Shown: one piece after another, positions 21,475-35,191 of the stretch | Numbering within the stretch: position 1 is the stretch's first letter | How the letters are laid out: every line of letters starts with the position of its first letter | Origin: Endomychus coccineus | Lineage: Eukaryota; Arthropoda; Insecta; Coleoptera; Endomychidae | Length of the DNA stretch: 64,000 nt | Direction of reading: 5' to 3' | Assembly (NCBI GenBank): GCA_958510875.1 | Contig: OY294067.1 | Coordinates: 142,209,846 to 142,273,845 of the forward strand | The notes under the pieces: generated by a model | What the model saw: the letters and a program-made list of their open reading frames with translations, nothing else | What the model was told of the DNA's origin: nothing | Databases searched by the model: none | Position numbers and translations under genes: made by a program

Positions 21475-21547
21475 AACCATAGGTGGGATTCGAACCCACA
21501 TTTCTGGATTCCTAGTCCAGGGTGTTCACCAATTACACCACTTCGGT
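21475..21547 (-). tRNA. tRNA-like with AGG anticodon, right copy 7
   Basis: T to C at 21511 changes sense A36 to G, so the anticodon reads AGG (proline codon CCU) instead of AGA. A second change at 21527 puts G in the D loop. It is the only copy in which I see an anticodon change. Confidence 0.55.
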
Positions 21548-21947
21548 CCTATTAGATTTTTATATTTTTGTAAATATAAACCTCTGAAAGGATAGTAGAT
21601 CATTGATAAACACAATGTGATTCGATGCCCTACCATAGATCAACTATTCACGCACATTCATCTAAAGTTCAGTCGTTTTTTGAAGTAAGGATTGTAGGTT
21701 AGTACTGCTATGGTTGGCAGTTACTTGACAGTTCTTATTCAAATGACAGCATCCTGGTTCTTATATATTTCAATAGAACTGACTGAGAATTGTTCTGGTT
21801 AATTATAAACAAGTTTAAAGTTTCTTTGCCTAATTGGCCACTATCGTGTATGTAACTTAAGAGATATAGAATTAAATTTTCTGAATTATGAAGATAACTT
21901 AGATAATTTAACATAGGATTATAAAGATGAATAAACGTAAAAGATCG

Positions 21948-22020
21948 AACCATAGGTGGGATTCGAACCCACATTTCTGGATTTCTAGTCCAGGGTGTTT
22001 ACCAATTACACCACTTCGGT
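21948..22020 (-). tRNA. tRNA-Ser(AGA)-like, right copy 8
   Basis: Same as the model copy. Confidence 0.6.
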
Positions 22021-22420
22021 CCTATTAGATTTTTATATTTTTGTAAATATAAACCTCTGAAAGGATAGTAGATCATTGATAAACACAATGCGATTCGATG
22101 CCCTACCATAGATCAACTATTCACGCACATTCATCTAAAGTTCAGTCGTTTTTTGAACTAAGGATTGTAGGTTAGTACTGCTATGGTTGGCAGTTACTTG
22201 ACAGTTCTTATTCAAATGACAGCATCCTGGTTCTTATATATTTCAATAGAACTGACTGAGAATTGTTCTGGTTAATTATAAACAAGTTTAAAGTTTCTTT
22301 GCCTAATTGGCCACTATCGTGTATGTAACTTAAGAGATATAGAATTAAATTTTCTGAATTATGAAGATAACTTAGATAATTTAACATAGGATTATAAAGA
22401 TGAATAAACGTAAAAGATCG

Positions 22421-22493
22421 AACCATAGGTGGGATTCGAACCCATATTTCTGGATTTCTAGTCCAGGGTGTTTACCAATTACACCACTTCGGT
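22421..22493 (-). tRNA. tRNA-Ser(AGA)-like, right copy 9
   Basis: A49 type. Confidence 0.5.
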
Positions 22494-22893
22494 CCTATTA
22501 GATTTTTATATTTTTGTAAATATAAACCTCTGAAAGGATAGTAGATCATTGATAAACACAATGCGATTCGATGCCCTACCATAGATCAACTATTCACGCA
22601 CATTCATCTAAAGTTCAGTCGTTTTTTGAAGTAAGGATTGTAGGTTAGTACTGCTATGGTTGGCAGTTACTTGACAGTTCTTATTCAAATGACAGCATCC
22701 TGGTTCTTATATATTTCAATAGAACTGACTGAGAATTGTTCTGGTTAATTATAAACAAGTTTAAAGTTTCTTTGCCTAATTGGCCACTATCGTGTATGTA
22801 ACTTAAGAGATATAGAATTAAATTTTCTGAATTATGAAGATAACTTAGATAATTTAACATAGGATTATAAAGATGAATAAACGTAAAAGATCG

Positions 22894-22966
22894 AACCATA
22901 GGTGGGATTCGAACCCACATTTCTGGATTTCTAGTCCAGGGTGTTTACCAATTACACCACTTCGGT
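22894..22966 (-). tRNA. tRNA-Ser(AGA)-like, right copy 10
   Basis: Same as the model copy. Confidence 0.6.
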
Positions 22967-23366
22967 CCTATTAGATTTTTATATTTTTGTAAATATAAAC
23001 CTCTGAAAGGATAGTAGATCATTGATAAACACAATGCGATTCGATGCCCTACCATAGATCAACTATTCACGCACATTCATCTAAAGTTCAGTCGTTTTTT
23101 GAAGTAAGGATTGTAGGTTAGTACTGCTATGGTTGGCAGTTACTTGACAGTTCTTATTCAAATGACAGCATCCTGGTTCTTATATATTTCAATAGAACTG
23201 ACTGAGAATTGTTCTGGTTAATTATAAACAAGTTTAAAGTTTCTTTGCCTAATTGGCCACTATCGTGTATGTAACTTAAGAGATATAGAATTAAATTTTC
23301 TGAATTATGAAGATAACTTAGGTAATTTAACATAGGATTATAAAGATGAATAAACGTAAAAGATCG

Positions 23367-23439
23367 AACCATAGGTGGGATTCGAACCCACATTTCTGGA
23401 TTTCTAGTCCAGGGTGTTTACCAATTACACCACTTCGGT
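23367..23439 (-). tRNA. tRNA-Ser(AGA)-like, right copy 11
   Basis: Same as the model copy. Confidence 0.6.
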
Positions 23440-23839
23440 CCTATTAGATTTTTATATTTTTGTAAATATAAACCTCTGAAAGGATAGTAGATCATTGATA
23501 AACACAATGTGATTCGATGCCCTACCATAGATCAACTATTCACGCACATTCATCTAAAGTTCAGTCGTTTTTTGAAGTAAGGATTGTAGGTTAGTACTGC
23601 TATGGTTGGCAGTTACTTGACAGTTCTTATTCAAATGACAGCATCCTGGTTCTTATATATTTCAATAGAACTGACTGAGAATTGTTCTGGTTAATTATAA
23701 ACAAGTTTAAAGTTTCTTTGCCTAATTGGCCACTATCGTGTATGTAACTTAAGAGATATAGAATTAAATTTTCTGAATTATGAAGATAACTTAGATAATT
23801 TAACATAGGATTATAAAGATGAATAAACGTAAAAGATCG

Positions 23840-23912
23840 AACCATAGGTGGGATTCGAACCCACATCTCTGGATTTCTAGTCCAGGGTGTTTACCAATTA
23901 CACCACTTCGGT
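23840..23912 (-). tRNA. tRNA-Ser(AGA)-like, right copy 12
   Basis: Variable-region A to G at 23867, the same change as left copies 14, 22 and 35. Confidence 0.6.
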
Positions 23913-24312
23913 CCTATTAGATTTTTATATTTTTGTAAATATAAACCTCTGAAAGGATAGTAGATCATTGATAAACACAATGCGATTCGATGCCCTACCA
24001 TAGATCAACTATTCACGCACATTCATCTAAAGTTCAGTCGTTTTTTGAAGTAAGGATTGTAGGTTAGTACTGCTATGGTTGGCAGTTACTTGACAGTTCT
24101 TATTCAAATGACAGCATCCTGGTTCTTATATATTTCAATAGAACTGACTGAGAATTGTTCTGGTTAATTATAAACAAGTTTAAAGTTTCTTTGCCTAATT
24201 GGCCACTATCGTGTATGTAACTTAAGAGATATAGAATTAAATTTTCTGAATTATGAAGATAACTTAGATAATTTAACATAGGATTATAAAGATGAATAAA
24301 CGTAAAAGATCG

Positions 24313-24385
24313 AACCATAGGTGGGATTCGAACCCATATTTCTGGATTTCTAGTCCAGGGTGTTTACCAATTACACCACTTCGGT
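24313..24385 (-). tRNA. tRNA-Ser(AGA)-like, right copy 13
   Basis: A49 type. Confidence 0.5.
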
Positions 24386-24785
24386 CCTATTAGATTTTTA
24401 TATTTTTGTAAATATAAACCTCTGAAAGGATAGTAGATCATTGATAAACACAATGCGATTCGATGCCCTACCATAGATCAACTATTCACGCACATTCATC
24501 TAAAGTTCAGTCGTTTTTTGAAGTAAGGATTGTAGGTTAGTACTGCTATGGTTGGCAGTTACTTGACAGTTCTTATTCAAATGACAGCATCCTGGTTCTT
24601 ATATATTTCAATAGAACTGACTGAGAATTGTTCTGGTTAATTATAAACAAGTTTAAAGTTTCTTTGCCTAATTGGCCACTATCGTGTATGTAACTTAAGA
24701 GATATAGAATTAAATTTTCTGAATTATGAAGATAACTTAGATAATTTAACATAGGATTATAAAGATGAATAAACGTAAAAGATCG

Positions 24786-24858
24786 AACCATAGGTGGGAT
24801 TCGAACCCACATTTCTGGATTTCTAGTCCAGGGTGTTTACCAATTACACCACTTCGGT
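24786..24858 (-). tRNA. tRNA-Ser(AGA)-like, right copy 14
   Basis: Same as the model copy. Confidence 0.6.
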
Positions 24859-25258
24859 CCTATTAGATTTTTATATTTTTGTAAATATAAACCTCTGAAA
24901 GGATAGTAGATCATTGATAAACACAATGCGATTCGATGCCCTACCATAGATCAACTATTCACGCACATTCATCTAAAGTTCAGTCGTTTTTTGAAGTAAG
25001 GATTGTAGGTTAGTACTGCTATGGTTGGCAGTTACTTGACAGTTCTTATTCAAATGACAGCATCCTGGTTCTTATATATTTCAATAGAACTGACTGAGAA
25101 TTGTTCTGGTTAATTATAAACAAGTTTAAAGTTTCTTTGCCTAATTGGCCACTATCGTGTATGTAACTTAAGAGATATAGAATTAAATTTTCTGAATTAT
25201 GAAGATAACTTAGATAATTTAACATAGGATTATAAAGATGAATAAACGTAAAAGATCG

Positions 25259-25331
25259 AACCATAGGTGGGATTCGAACCCACATTTCTGGATTTCTAGT
25301 CCAGGGTGTTTACCAATTACACCACTTCGGT
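25259..25331 (-). tRNA. tRNA-Ser(AGA)-like, right copy 15
   Basis: Same as the model copy. Confidence 0.6.
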
Positions 25332-25731
25332 CCTATTAGATTTTTATATTTTTGTAAATATAAACCTCTGAAAGGATAGTAGATCATTGATAAACACAAT
25401 GTGATTCGATGCCCTACCATAGATCAACTATTCACGCACATTCATCTAAAGTTCAGTCGTTTTTTGAATTAAGGATTGTAGGTTAGTACTGCTATGGTTG
25501 GCAGTTACTTGACAGTTCTTATTCAAATGACAGCATCCTGGTTCTTATATATTTCAATAGAACTGACTGAGAATTGTTCTGGTTAATTATAAACAAGTTT
25601 AAAGTTTCTTTGCCTAATTGGCCACTATCGTGTATGTAACTTAAGAGATATAGAATTAAATTTTCTGAATTATGAAGATAATTTAGATAATTTAACATAG
25701 GATCATAAAGATGAATAAACGTAAAAGATCG

Positions 25732-25804
25732 AACCATAGGTGGGATTCGAACCCATATTTCTGGATTTCTAGTCCAGGGTGTTTACCAATTACACCACTT
25801 CGGT
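25732..25804 (-). tRNA. tRNA-Ser(AGA)-like, right copy 16
   Basis: A49 type. Confidence 0.5.
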
Positions 25805-26204
25805 CCTATTAGATTTTTATATTTTTGTAAATATAAACCTCTGAAAGGATAGTAGATCATTGATAAACACAATGCGATTCGATGCCCTACCATAGATCAA
25901 CTATTCACGCACATTCATCTAAAGTTCAGTCGTTTTTTGAAGTAAGGATTGTAGGTTAGTACTGCTATGGTTGGCAGTTACTTGACAGTTCTTATTCAAA
26001 TGACAGCATCCTGGTTCTTATATATTTCAATAGAACTGACTGAGAATTGTTCTGGTTAATTATAAACAAGTTTAAAGTTTCTTTGCCTAATTGGCCACTA
26101 TCGTGTATGTAACTTAAGAGATATAGAATTAAATTTTCTGAATTATGAAGATAACTTAGATAATTTAACATAGGATTATAAAGATGAATAAACGTAAAAG
26201 ATCG

Positions 26205-26277
26205 AACCATAGGTGGGATTCGAACCCACATTTCTGGATTTCTAGTCCAGGGTGTTTACCAATTACACCACTTCGGT
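26205..26277 (-). tRNA. tRNA-Ser(AGA)-like, right copy 17
   Basis: Same as the model copy. Confidence 0.6.
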
Positions 26278-26677
26278 CCTATTAGATTTTTATATTTTTG
26301 TAAATATAAACCTCTGAAAGGATAGTAGATCATTGATAAACACAATGCGATTCGATGCCCTACCATAGATCAACTATTCACGCACATTCATCTAAAGTTC
26401 AGTCGTTTTTTGAAGTAAGGATTGTAGGTTAGTACTGCTATGGTTGGCAGTTACTTGACAGTTCTTATTCAAATGACAGCATCCTGGTTCTTATATATTT
26501 CAATAGAACTGACTGAGAATTGTTCTGGTTAATTATAAACAAGTTTAAAGTTTCTTTGCCTAATTGGCCACTATCGTGTATGTAACTTAAGAGATATAGA
26601 ATTAAATTTTCTGAATTATGAAGATAACTTAGATAATTTAACATAGGATTATAAAGATGAATAAACGTAAAAGATCG

Positions 26678-26750
26678 AACCATAGGTGGGATTCGAACCC
26701 ACATTTCTGGATTTCTAGTCCAGGGTGTTTACCAATTACACCACTTCGGT
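26678..26750 (-). tRNA. tRNA-Ser(AGA)-like, right copy 18
   Basis: Same as the model copy. Confidence 0.6.
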
Positions 26751-27150
26751 CCTATTAGATTTTTATATTTTTGTAAATATAAACCTCTGAAAGGATAGTA
26801 GATCATTGATAAACACAATGTGATTCGATGCCCTACCATAGATCAACTATTCACGCACATTCATCTAAAGTTCAGTCGTTTTTTGAAGTAAGGATTGTAG
26901 GTTAGTACTGCTATGGTTGGCAGTTACTTGACAGTTCTTATTCAAATGACAGCATCCTGGTTCTTATATATTTCAATAGAACTGACTGAGAATTGTTCTG
27001 GTTAATTATAAACAAGTTTAAAGTTTCTTTGCCTAATTGGCCACTATCGTGTATGTAACTTAAGAGATATAGAATTAAATTTTCTGAATTATGAAGATAA
27101 CTTAGATAATTTAACATAGGATTATAAAGATGAATAAACGTAAAAGATCG

Positions 27151-27223
27151 AACCATAGGTGGGATTCGAACCCACATTTCTGGATTTCTAGTCCAGGGTG
27201 TTTACCAATTACACCACTTCGGT
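27151..27223 (-). tRNA. tRNA-Ser(AGA)-like, right copy 19
   Basis: Same as the model copy. Confidence 0.6.
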
Positions 27224-27623
27224 CCTATTAGATTTTTATATTTTTGTAAATATAAACCTCTGAAAGGATAGTAGATCATTGATAAACACAATGCGATTCG
27301 ATGCCCTACCATAGATCAACTATTCACGCACATTCATCTAAAGTTCAGTCGTTTTTTGAAGTAAGGATTGTAGGTTAGTACTGCTATGGTTGGCAGTTAC
27401 TTGACAGTTCTTATTCAAATGACAGCATCCTGGTTCTTATATATTTCAATAGAACTGACTGAGAATTGTTCTGGTTAATTATAAACAAGTTTAAAGTTTC
27501 TTTGCCTAATTGGCCACTATCGTGTATGTAACTTAAGAGATATAGAATTAAATTTTCTGAATTATGAAGATAACTTAGATAATTTAACATAGGATTATAA
27601 AGATGAATAAACGTAAAAGATCG

Positions 27624-27696
27624 AACCATAGGTGGGATTCGAACCCATATTTCTGGATTTCTAGTCCAGGGTGTTTACCAATTACACCACTTCGGT
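27624..27696 (-). tRNA. tRNA-Ser(AGA)-like, right copy 20
   Basis: A49 type. Confidence 0.5.
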
Positions 27697-28096
27697 CCTA
27701 TTAGATTTTTATATTTTTGTAAATATAAACCTCTGAAAGGATAGTAGATCATTGATAAACACAATGCGATTCGATGCCCTACCATAGATCAACTATTCAC
27801 GCACATTCATCTAAAGTTCAGTCGTTTTTTGAAGTAAGGATTGTAGGTTAGTACTGCTATGGTTGGCAGTTACTTGACAGTTCTTATTCAAATGACAGCA
27901 TCCTGGTTCTTATATATTTCAATAGAACTGACTGAGAATTGTTCTGGTTAATTATAAACAAGTTTAAAGTTTCTTTGCCTAATTGGCCACTATCGTGTAT
28001 GTAACTTAAGAGATATAGAATTAAATTTTCTGAATTATGAAGATAACTTAGATAATTTAACATAGGATTATAAAGATGAATAAACGTAAAAGATCG

Positions 28097-28169
28097 AACC
28101 ATAGGTGGGATTCGAACCCACATTTCTGGATTTCTAGTCCAGGGTGTTTACCAATTACACCACTTCGGT
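28097..28169 (-). tRNA. tRNA-Ser(AGA)-like, right copy 21
   Basis: Same as the model copy. Confidence 0.6.
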
Positions 28170-28569
28170 CCTATTAGATTTTTATATTTTTGTAAATATA
28201 AACCTCTGAAAGGATAGTAGATCATTGATAAACACAATGCGATTCGATGCCCTACCATAGATCAACTATTCACGCACATTCATCTAAAGTTCAGTCGTTT
28301 TTTGAAGTAAGGATTGTAGGTTAGCACTGCTATGGTTGGCAGTTACTTGACAGTTCTTATTCAAATGACAGCATCCTGGTTCTTATATATTTCAATAGAA
28401 CTGACTGAGAATTGTTCTGGTTAATTATAAACAAGTTTAAAGTTTCTTTGCCTAATTGGCCACTATCGTGTATGTAACTTAAGAGATATAGAATTAAATT
28501 TTCTGAATTATGAAGATAACTTAGATAATTTAACATAGGATTATAAAGATGAATAAACGTAAAAGATCG

Positions 28570-28642
28570 AACCATAGGTGGGATTCGAACCCATATTTCT
28601 GGATTTCTAGTCCAGGGTGTTTACCAATTACACCACTTCGGT
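28570..28642 (-). tRNA. tRNA-Ser(AGA)-like, right copy 22
   Basis: A49 type. Confidence 0.5.
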
Positions 28643-29042
28643 CCTATTAGATTTTTATATTTTTGTAAATATAAACCTCTGAAAGGATAGTAGATCATTG
28701 ATAAACACAATGCGATTCGATGCCCTACCATAGATCAACTATTCACGCACATTCATCTAAAGTTCAGTCGTTTTTTGAAGTAAGGATTGTAGGTTAGTAC
28801 TGCTATGGTTGGCAGTTACTTGACAGTTCTTATTCAAATGACAGCATCCTGGTTCTTATATATTTCAATAGAACTGACTGAGAATTGTTCTGGTTAATTA
28901 TAAACAAGTTTAAAGTTTCTTTGCCTAATTGGCCACTATCGTGTATGTAACTTAAGAGATATAGAATTAAATTTTCTGAATTATGAAGATAACTTAGATA
29001 ATTTAACATAGGATTATAAAGATGAATAAACGTAAAAGATCG

Positions 29043-29115
29043 AACCATAGGTGGGATTCGAACCCACATTTCTGGATTTCTAGTCCAGGGTGTTTACCAA
29101 TTACACCACTTCGGT
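29043..29115 (-). tRNA. tRNA-Ser(AGA)-like, right copy 23
   Basis: Same as the model copy. Confidence 0.6.
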
Positions 29116-29515
29116 CCTATTAGATTTTTATATTTTTGTAAATATAAACCTCTGAAAGGATAGTAGATCATTGATAAACACAATGCGATTCGATGCCCTA
29201 CCATAGATCAACTATTCACGCACATTCATCTAAAGTTCAGTCGTTTTTTGAAGTAAGGATTGTAGGTTAGCACTGCTATGGTTGGCAGTTACTTGACAGT
29301 TCTTATTCAAATGACAGCATCCTGGTTCTTATATATTTCAATAGAACTGACTGAGAATTGTTCTGGTTAATTATAAACAAGTTTAAAGTTTCTTTGCCTA
29401 ATTGGCCACTATCGTGTATGTAACTTAAGAGATATAGAATTAAATTTTCTGAATTATGAAGATAACTTAGATAATTTAACATAGGATTATAAAGATGAAT
29501 AAACGTAAAAGATCG

Positions 29516-29588
29516 AACCATAGGTGGGATTCGAACCCACATTTCTGGATTTCTAGTCCAGGGTGTTTACCAATTACACCACTTCGGT
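29516..29588 (-). tRNA. tRNA-Ser(AGA)-like, right copy 24
   Basis: Same as the model copy. Confidence 0.6.
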
Positions 29589-29988
29589 CCTATTAGATTT
29601 TTATATTTTTGTAAATATAAACCTCTGAAAGGATAGTAGATCATTGATAAACACAATGTGATTCGATGCCCTACCATAGATCAACTATTCACGCACATTC
29701 ATCTAAAGTTCAGTCGTTTTTTGAAGTAAGGATTGTAGGTTAGTACTGCTATGGTTGGCAGTTACTTGACAGTTCTTATTCAAATGACAGCATCCTGGTT
29801 CTTATATATTTCAATAGAACTGACTGAGAATTGTTCTGGTTAATTATAAACAAGTTTAAAGTTTCTTTGCCTAATTGGCCACTATCGTGTATGTAACTTA
29901 AGAGATATAGAATTAAATTTTCTGAATTATGAAGATAACTTAGATAATTTAACCTAGGATTATAAAGATGAATAAACGTAAAAGATCG

Positions 29989-30061
29989 AACCATAGGTGG
30001 GATTCGAACCCACATTTCTGGATTTCTAGTCCAGGGTGTTTACCAATTACACCACTTCGGT
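29989..30061 (-). tRNA. tRNA-Ser(AGA)-like, right copy 25
   Basis: Same as the model copy. Confidence 0.6.
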
Positions 30062-30461
30062 CCTATTAGATTTTTATATTTTTGTAAATATAAACCTCTG
30101 AAAGGATAGTAGATCATTGATAAACACAATGCGATTCGATGCCCTACCATAGATCAACTATTCACGCACATTCATCTAAAGTTCAGTCGTTTTTTGAAGT
30201 AAGGATTGTAGGTTAGTACTGCTATGGTTGGCAGTTACTTGACAGTTCTTATTCAAATGACAGCATCCTGGTTCTTATATATTTCAATAGAACTGACTGA
30301 GAATTGTTCTGGTTAATTATAAACAAGTTTAAAGTTTCTTTGCCTAATTGGCCACTATCGTGTATGTAACTTAAGAGATATAGAATTAAATTTTCTGAAT
30401 TATGAAGATAACTTAGATAATTTAACATAGGATTATAAAGATGAATAAACGTAAAAGATCG

Positions 30462-30534
30462 AACCATAGGTGGGATTCGAACCCATATTTCTGGATTTCT
30501 AGTCCAGGGTGTTTACCAATTACACCACTTCGGT
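30462..30534 (-). tRNA. tRNA-Ser(AGA)-like, right copy 26
   Basis: A49 type. Confidence 0.5.
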
Positions 30535-30934
30535 CCTATTAGATTTTTATATTTTTGTAAATATAAACCTCTGAAAGGATAGTAGATCATTGATAAACAC
30601 AATGCGATTCGATGCCCTACCATAGATCAACTATTCACGCACATTCATCTAAAGTTCAGTCGTTTTTTGAAGTAAGGATTGTAGGTTAGTACTGCTATGG
30701 TTGGCAGTTACTTGACAGTTCTTATTCAAATGACAGCATCCTGGTTCTTATATATTTCAATAGAACTGACTGAGAATTGTTCTGGTTAATTATAAACAAG
30801 TTTAAAGTTTCTTTGCCTAATTGGCCACTATCGTGTATGTAACTTAAGAGATATAGAATTAAATTTTCTGAATTATGAAGATAACTTAGATAATTTAACA
30901 TAGGATTATAAAGATGAATAAACGTAAAAGATCG

Positions 30935-31007
30935 AACCATAGGTGGGATTCGAACCCACATTTCTGGATTTCTAGTCCAGGGTGTTTACCAATTACACCA
31001 CTTCGGT
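30935..31007 (-). tRNA. tRNA-Ser(AGA)-like, right copy 27
   Basis: Same as the model copy. Confidence 0.6.
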
Positions 31008-31407
31008 CCTATTAGATTTTTATATTTTTGTAAATATAAACCTCTGAAAGGATAGTAGATCATTGATAAACACAATGCGATTCGATGCCCTACCATAGAT
31101 CAACTATTCACGCACATTCATCTAAAGTTCAGTCGTTTTTTGAAGTAAGGATTGTAGGTTAGTACTGCTATGGTTGGCAGTTACTTGACAGTTCTTATTC
31201 AAATGACAGCATCCTGGTTCTTATATATTTCAATAGAACTGACTGAGAATTGTTCTGGTTAATTATAAACAAGTTTAAAGTTTCTTTGCCTAATTGGCCA
31301 CTATCGTGTATGTAACTTAAGAGATATAGAATTAAATTTTCTGAATTATGAAGATAACTTAGATAATTTAACATAGGATTATAAAGATGAATAAACGTAA
31401 AAGATCG

Positions 31408-31480
31408 AACCATAGGTGGGATTCGAACCCACATTTCTGGATTTCTAGTCCAGGGTGTTTACCAATTACACCACTTCGGT
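31408..31480 (-). tRNA. tRNA-Ser(AGA)-like, right copy 28
   Basis: Same as the model copy. Confidence 0.6.
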
Positions 31481-31880
31481 CCTATTAGATTTTTATATTT
31501 TTGTAAATATAAACCTCTGAAAGGATAGTAGATCATTGATAAACACAATGTGATTCGATGCCCTACCATAGATCAACTATTCACGCACATTCATCTAAAG
31601 TTCAGTCGTTTTTTGAAGTAAGGATTGTAGGTTAGTACTGCTATGGTTGGCAGTTACTTGACAGTTCTTATTCAAATGACAGCATCCTGGTTCTTATATA
31701 TTTCAATAGAACTGACTGAGAATTGTTCTGGTTAATTATAAACAAGTTTAAAGTTTCTTTGCCTAATTGGCCACTATCGTGTATGTAACTTAAGAGATAT
31801 AGAATTAAATTTTCTGAATTATGAAGATAACTTAGATAATTTAACATAGGATTATAAAGATGAATAAACGTAAAAGATCG

Positions 31881-31953
31881 AACCATAGGTGGGATTCGAA
31901 CCCATATTTCTGGATTTCTAGTCCAGGGTGTTTACCAATTACACCACTTCGGT
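31881..31953 (-). tRNA. tRNA-Ser(AGA)-like, right copy 29
   Basis: A49 type. Confidence 0.5.
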
Positions 31954-32353
31954 CCTATTAGATTTTTATATTTTTGTAAATATAAACCTCTGAAATTATA
32001 GTAGATCATTGATAAACACAATGCGATTCGATGCCCTACCATAGATCAACTATTCACGCACATTCATCTAAAGTTCAGTCGTTTTTTGAAGTAAGGATTG
32101 TAGGTTAGTACTGCTATGGTTGGCAGTTACTTGACAGTTCTTATTCAAATGACAGCATCCTGGTTCTTATATATTTCAATAGAACTGACTGAGAATTGTT
32201 CTGGTTAATTATAAACAAGTTTAAAGTTTCTTTGCCTAATTGGCCACTAAAGTGTATGTAACTTAAGAGATATAGAATTAAATTTTCTGAATTATGAAGA
32301 TAACTTAGATAATTTAACATAGGATTATAAAGATGAATAAACGTAAAAGATCG

Positions 32354-32426
32354 AACCATAGGTGGGATTCGAACCCACATTTCTGGATTTCTAGTCCAGG
32401 GTGTTTACCAATTACACCACTTCGGT
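32354..32426 (-). tRNA. tRNA-Ser(AGA)-like, right copy 30
   Basis: Same as the model copy. Confidence 0.6.
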
Positions 32427-32826
32427 CCTATTAGATTTTTATATTTTTGTAAATATAAACCTCTGAAAGGATAGTAGATCATTGATAAACACAATGCGAT
32501 TCGATGCCCTACCATAGATCAACTATTCACGCACATTCATCTAAAGTTCAGTCGTTTTTTGAAGTAAGGATTGTAGGTTAGTACTGCTATGGTTGGCAGT
32601 TACTTGACAGTTCTTATTCAAATGACAGCATCCTGGTTCTTATATATTTCAATAGAACTGACTGAGAATTGTTCTGGTTAATTATAAACAAGTTTAAAGT
32701 TTCTTTGCCTAATTGGCCACTATCGTGTATGTAACTTAAGAGATATAGAATTAAATTTTCTGAATTATGAAGATAACTTAGATAATTTAACATAGGATTA
32801 TAAAGATGAATAAACGTAAAAGATCG

Positions 32827-32899
32827 AACCATAGGTGGGATTCGAACCCACATTTCTGGATTTCTAGTCCAGGGTGTTTACCAATTACACCACTTCGGT
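32827..32899 (-). tRNA. tRNA-Ser(AGA)-like, right copy 31
   Basis: Same as the model copy. Confidence 0.6.
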
Positions 32900-33299
32900 C
32901 CTATTAGATTTTTATATTTTTGTAAATATAAACCTCTGAAAGGATAGTAGATCATTGATAAATACAATGTGATTCGATGCCCTACCATAGATCAACTATT
33001 CACGCACATTCATCTAAAGTTCAGTCGTTTTTTGAAGTAAGGATTGTAGGTTAGTACTGCTATGGTTGGCAGTTACTTGACAGTTCTTATTCAAATGACA
33101 GCATCCTGGTTCTTATATATTTCAATAGAACTGACTGAGAATTGTTCTGGTTAATTATAAACAAGTTTAAAGTTTCTTTGCCTAATTGGCCACTATCGTG
33201 TATGTAACTTAAGAGATATAGAATTAAATTTTCTGAATTATGAAGATAACTTAGATAATTTAACATAGGATTATAAAGATGAATAAACGTAAAAGATCG

Positions 33300-33372
33300 A
33301 ACCATAGGTGGGATTCGAACCCACATTTCTGGATTTCTAGTCCAGGGTGTTTACCAATTACACCACTTCGGT
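33300..33372 (-). tRNA. tRNA-Ser(AGA)-like, right copy 32
   Basis: Same as the model copy. Confidence 0.6.
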
Positions 33373-33772
33373 CCTATTAGATTTTTATATTTTTGTAAAT
33401 ATAAACCTCTGAAAGGATAGTAGATCATTGATAAACACAATGCGATTCGATGCCCTACCATAGATCAACTATTCACGCACATTCATCTAAAGTTCAGTCG
33501 TTTTTTGAAGTAAGGATTGTAGGTTAGTACTGCTATGGTTGGCAGTTACTTGACAGTTCTTATTCAAATGACAGCATCCTGGTTCTTATATATTTCAATA
33601 GAACTGACTGAGAATTGTTCTGGTTAATTACAAACAAGTTTAAAGTTTCTTTGCCTAATTGGCCACTATCGTGTATGTAACTTAAGAGATATAGAATTAA
33701 ATTTTCTGAATTATGAAGATAACTTAGATAATTTAACATAGGATTATAAAGATGAATAAACGTAAAAGATCG

Positions 33773-33845
33773 AACCATAGGTGGGATTCGAACCCATATT
33801 TCTGGATTTCTAGTCCAGGGTGTTTACCAATCACACCACTTCGGT
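33773..33845 (-). tRNA. tRNA-Ser(AGA)-like, right copy 33, box A changed
   Basis: A49 type and A14 to G (33,832). A14 is near-universal in tRNAs and sits in box A. Confidence 0.45.
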
Positions 33846-34245
33846 CCTATTAGATTTTTATATTTTTGTAAATATAAACCTCTGAAAGGATAGTAGATCA
33901 TTGATAAACACAATGCGATTCGATGCCCTACCATAGATCAACTATTCACGCACATTCTTCTAAAGTTCAGTCGTTTTTTGAAGTAAGGATTGTAGGTTAG
34001 TACTGCTATGGTTGGCAGTTACTTGACAGTTCTTATTCAAATGACAGCATCCTGGTTCTTATATATTTCAATAGAACTGACTGAGAATTGTTCTGGTTAA
34101 TTATAAACAAGTTTAAAGTTTCTTTGCCTAATTGGCCACTATCGTGTATGTAACTTAAGAGATATAGAATTAAATTTTCTGAATTATGAAGATAACTTAG
34201 ATAATTTAACTTAGGATTATAAAGATGAATAAACGTAAAAGATCG

Positions 34246-34318
34246 AACCATAGGTGGGATTCGAACCCACATTTCTGGATTTCTAGTCCAGGGTGTTTAC
34301 CAATTACACCACTTCGGT
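34246..34318 (-). tRNA. tRNA-Ser(AGA)-like, right copy 34
   Basis: Same as the model copy. Confidence 0.6.
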
Positions 34319-34718
34319 CCTATTAGATTTTTATATTTTTGTAAATATAAACCTCTGAAAGGATAGTAGATCATTGATAAACACAATGCGATTCGATGCC
34401 CTACCATAGATCAACTATTCACGCACATTCATCTAAAGTTCAGTCGTTTTTTGAAGTAAGGATTGTAGGTTAGCACTGCTATGGTTGGCAGTTACTTGAC
34501 AGTTCTTATTCAAATGACAGCATCCTGGTTCTTATATATTTCAATAGAACTGACTGAGAATTGTTCTGGTTAATTATAAACAAGTTTAAAGTTTCTTTGC
34601 CTAATTGGCCACTATCGTGTATGTAACTTAAGAGATATAGAATTAAATTTTCTGAATTATGAAGGTAACTTAGATAATTTAACATAGGATTATAAAGATG
34701 AATAAACGTAAAAGATCG

Positions 34719-34791
34719 AACCATAGGTGGGATTCGAACCCACATTTCTGGATTTCTAGTCCAGGGTGTTTACCAATTACACCACTTCGGT
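34719..34791 (-). tRNA. tRNA-Ser(AGA)-like, right copy 35
   Basis: Same as the model copy. Confidence 0.6.
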
Positions 34792-35191
34792 CCTATTAGA
34801 TTTTTATATTTTTGTAAATATAAACCTCTGAAAGGATAGTAGATCATTGATAAACACAATGTGATTCGATGCCCTACCATAGATCAACTATTCACGCACA
34901 TTCATCTAAAGTTCAGTCGTTTTTTGAAGTAAGGATTGTAGGTTAGTACTGCTATGGTTGGCAGTTACTTGACAGTTCTTATTCAAATGACAGCATCCTG
35001 GTTCTTATATATTTCAATAGAACTGACTGAGAATTGTTCTGGTTAATTATAAACAAGTTTAAAGTTTCTTTGCCTAATTGGCCCCTATCGTGTATGTAAC
35101 TTAAGAGATATAGAATTAAATTTTCTGAATTATGAAGATAACTTAGATAATTTAACATAGGATTATAAAGATGAATAAACGTAAAAGATCG

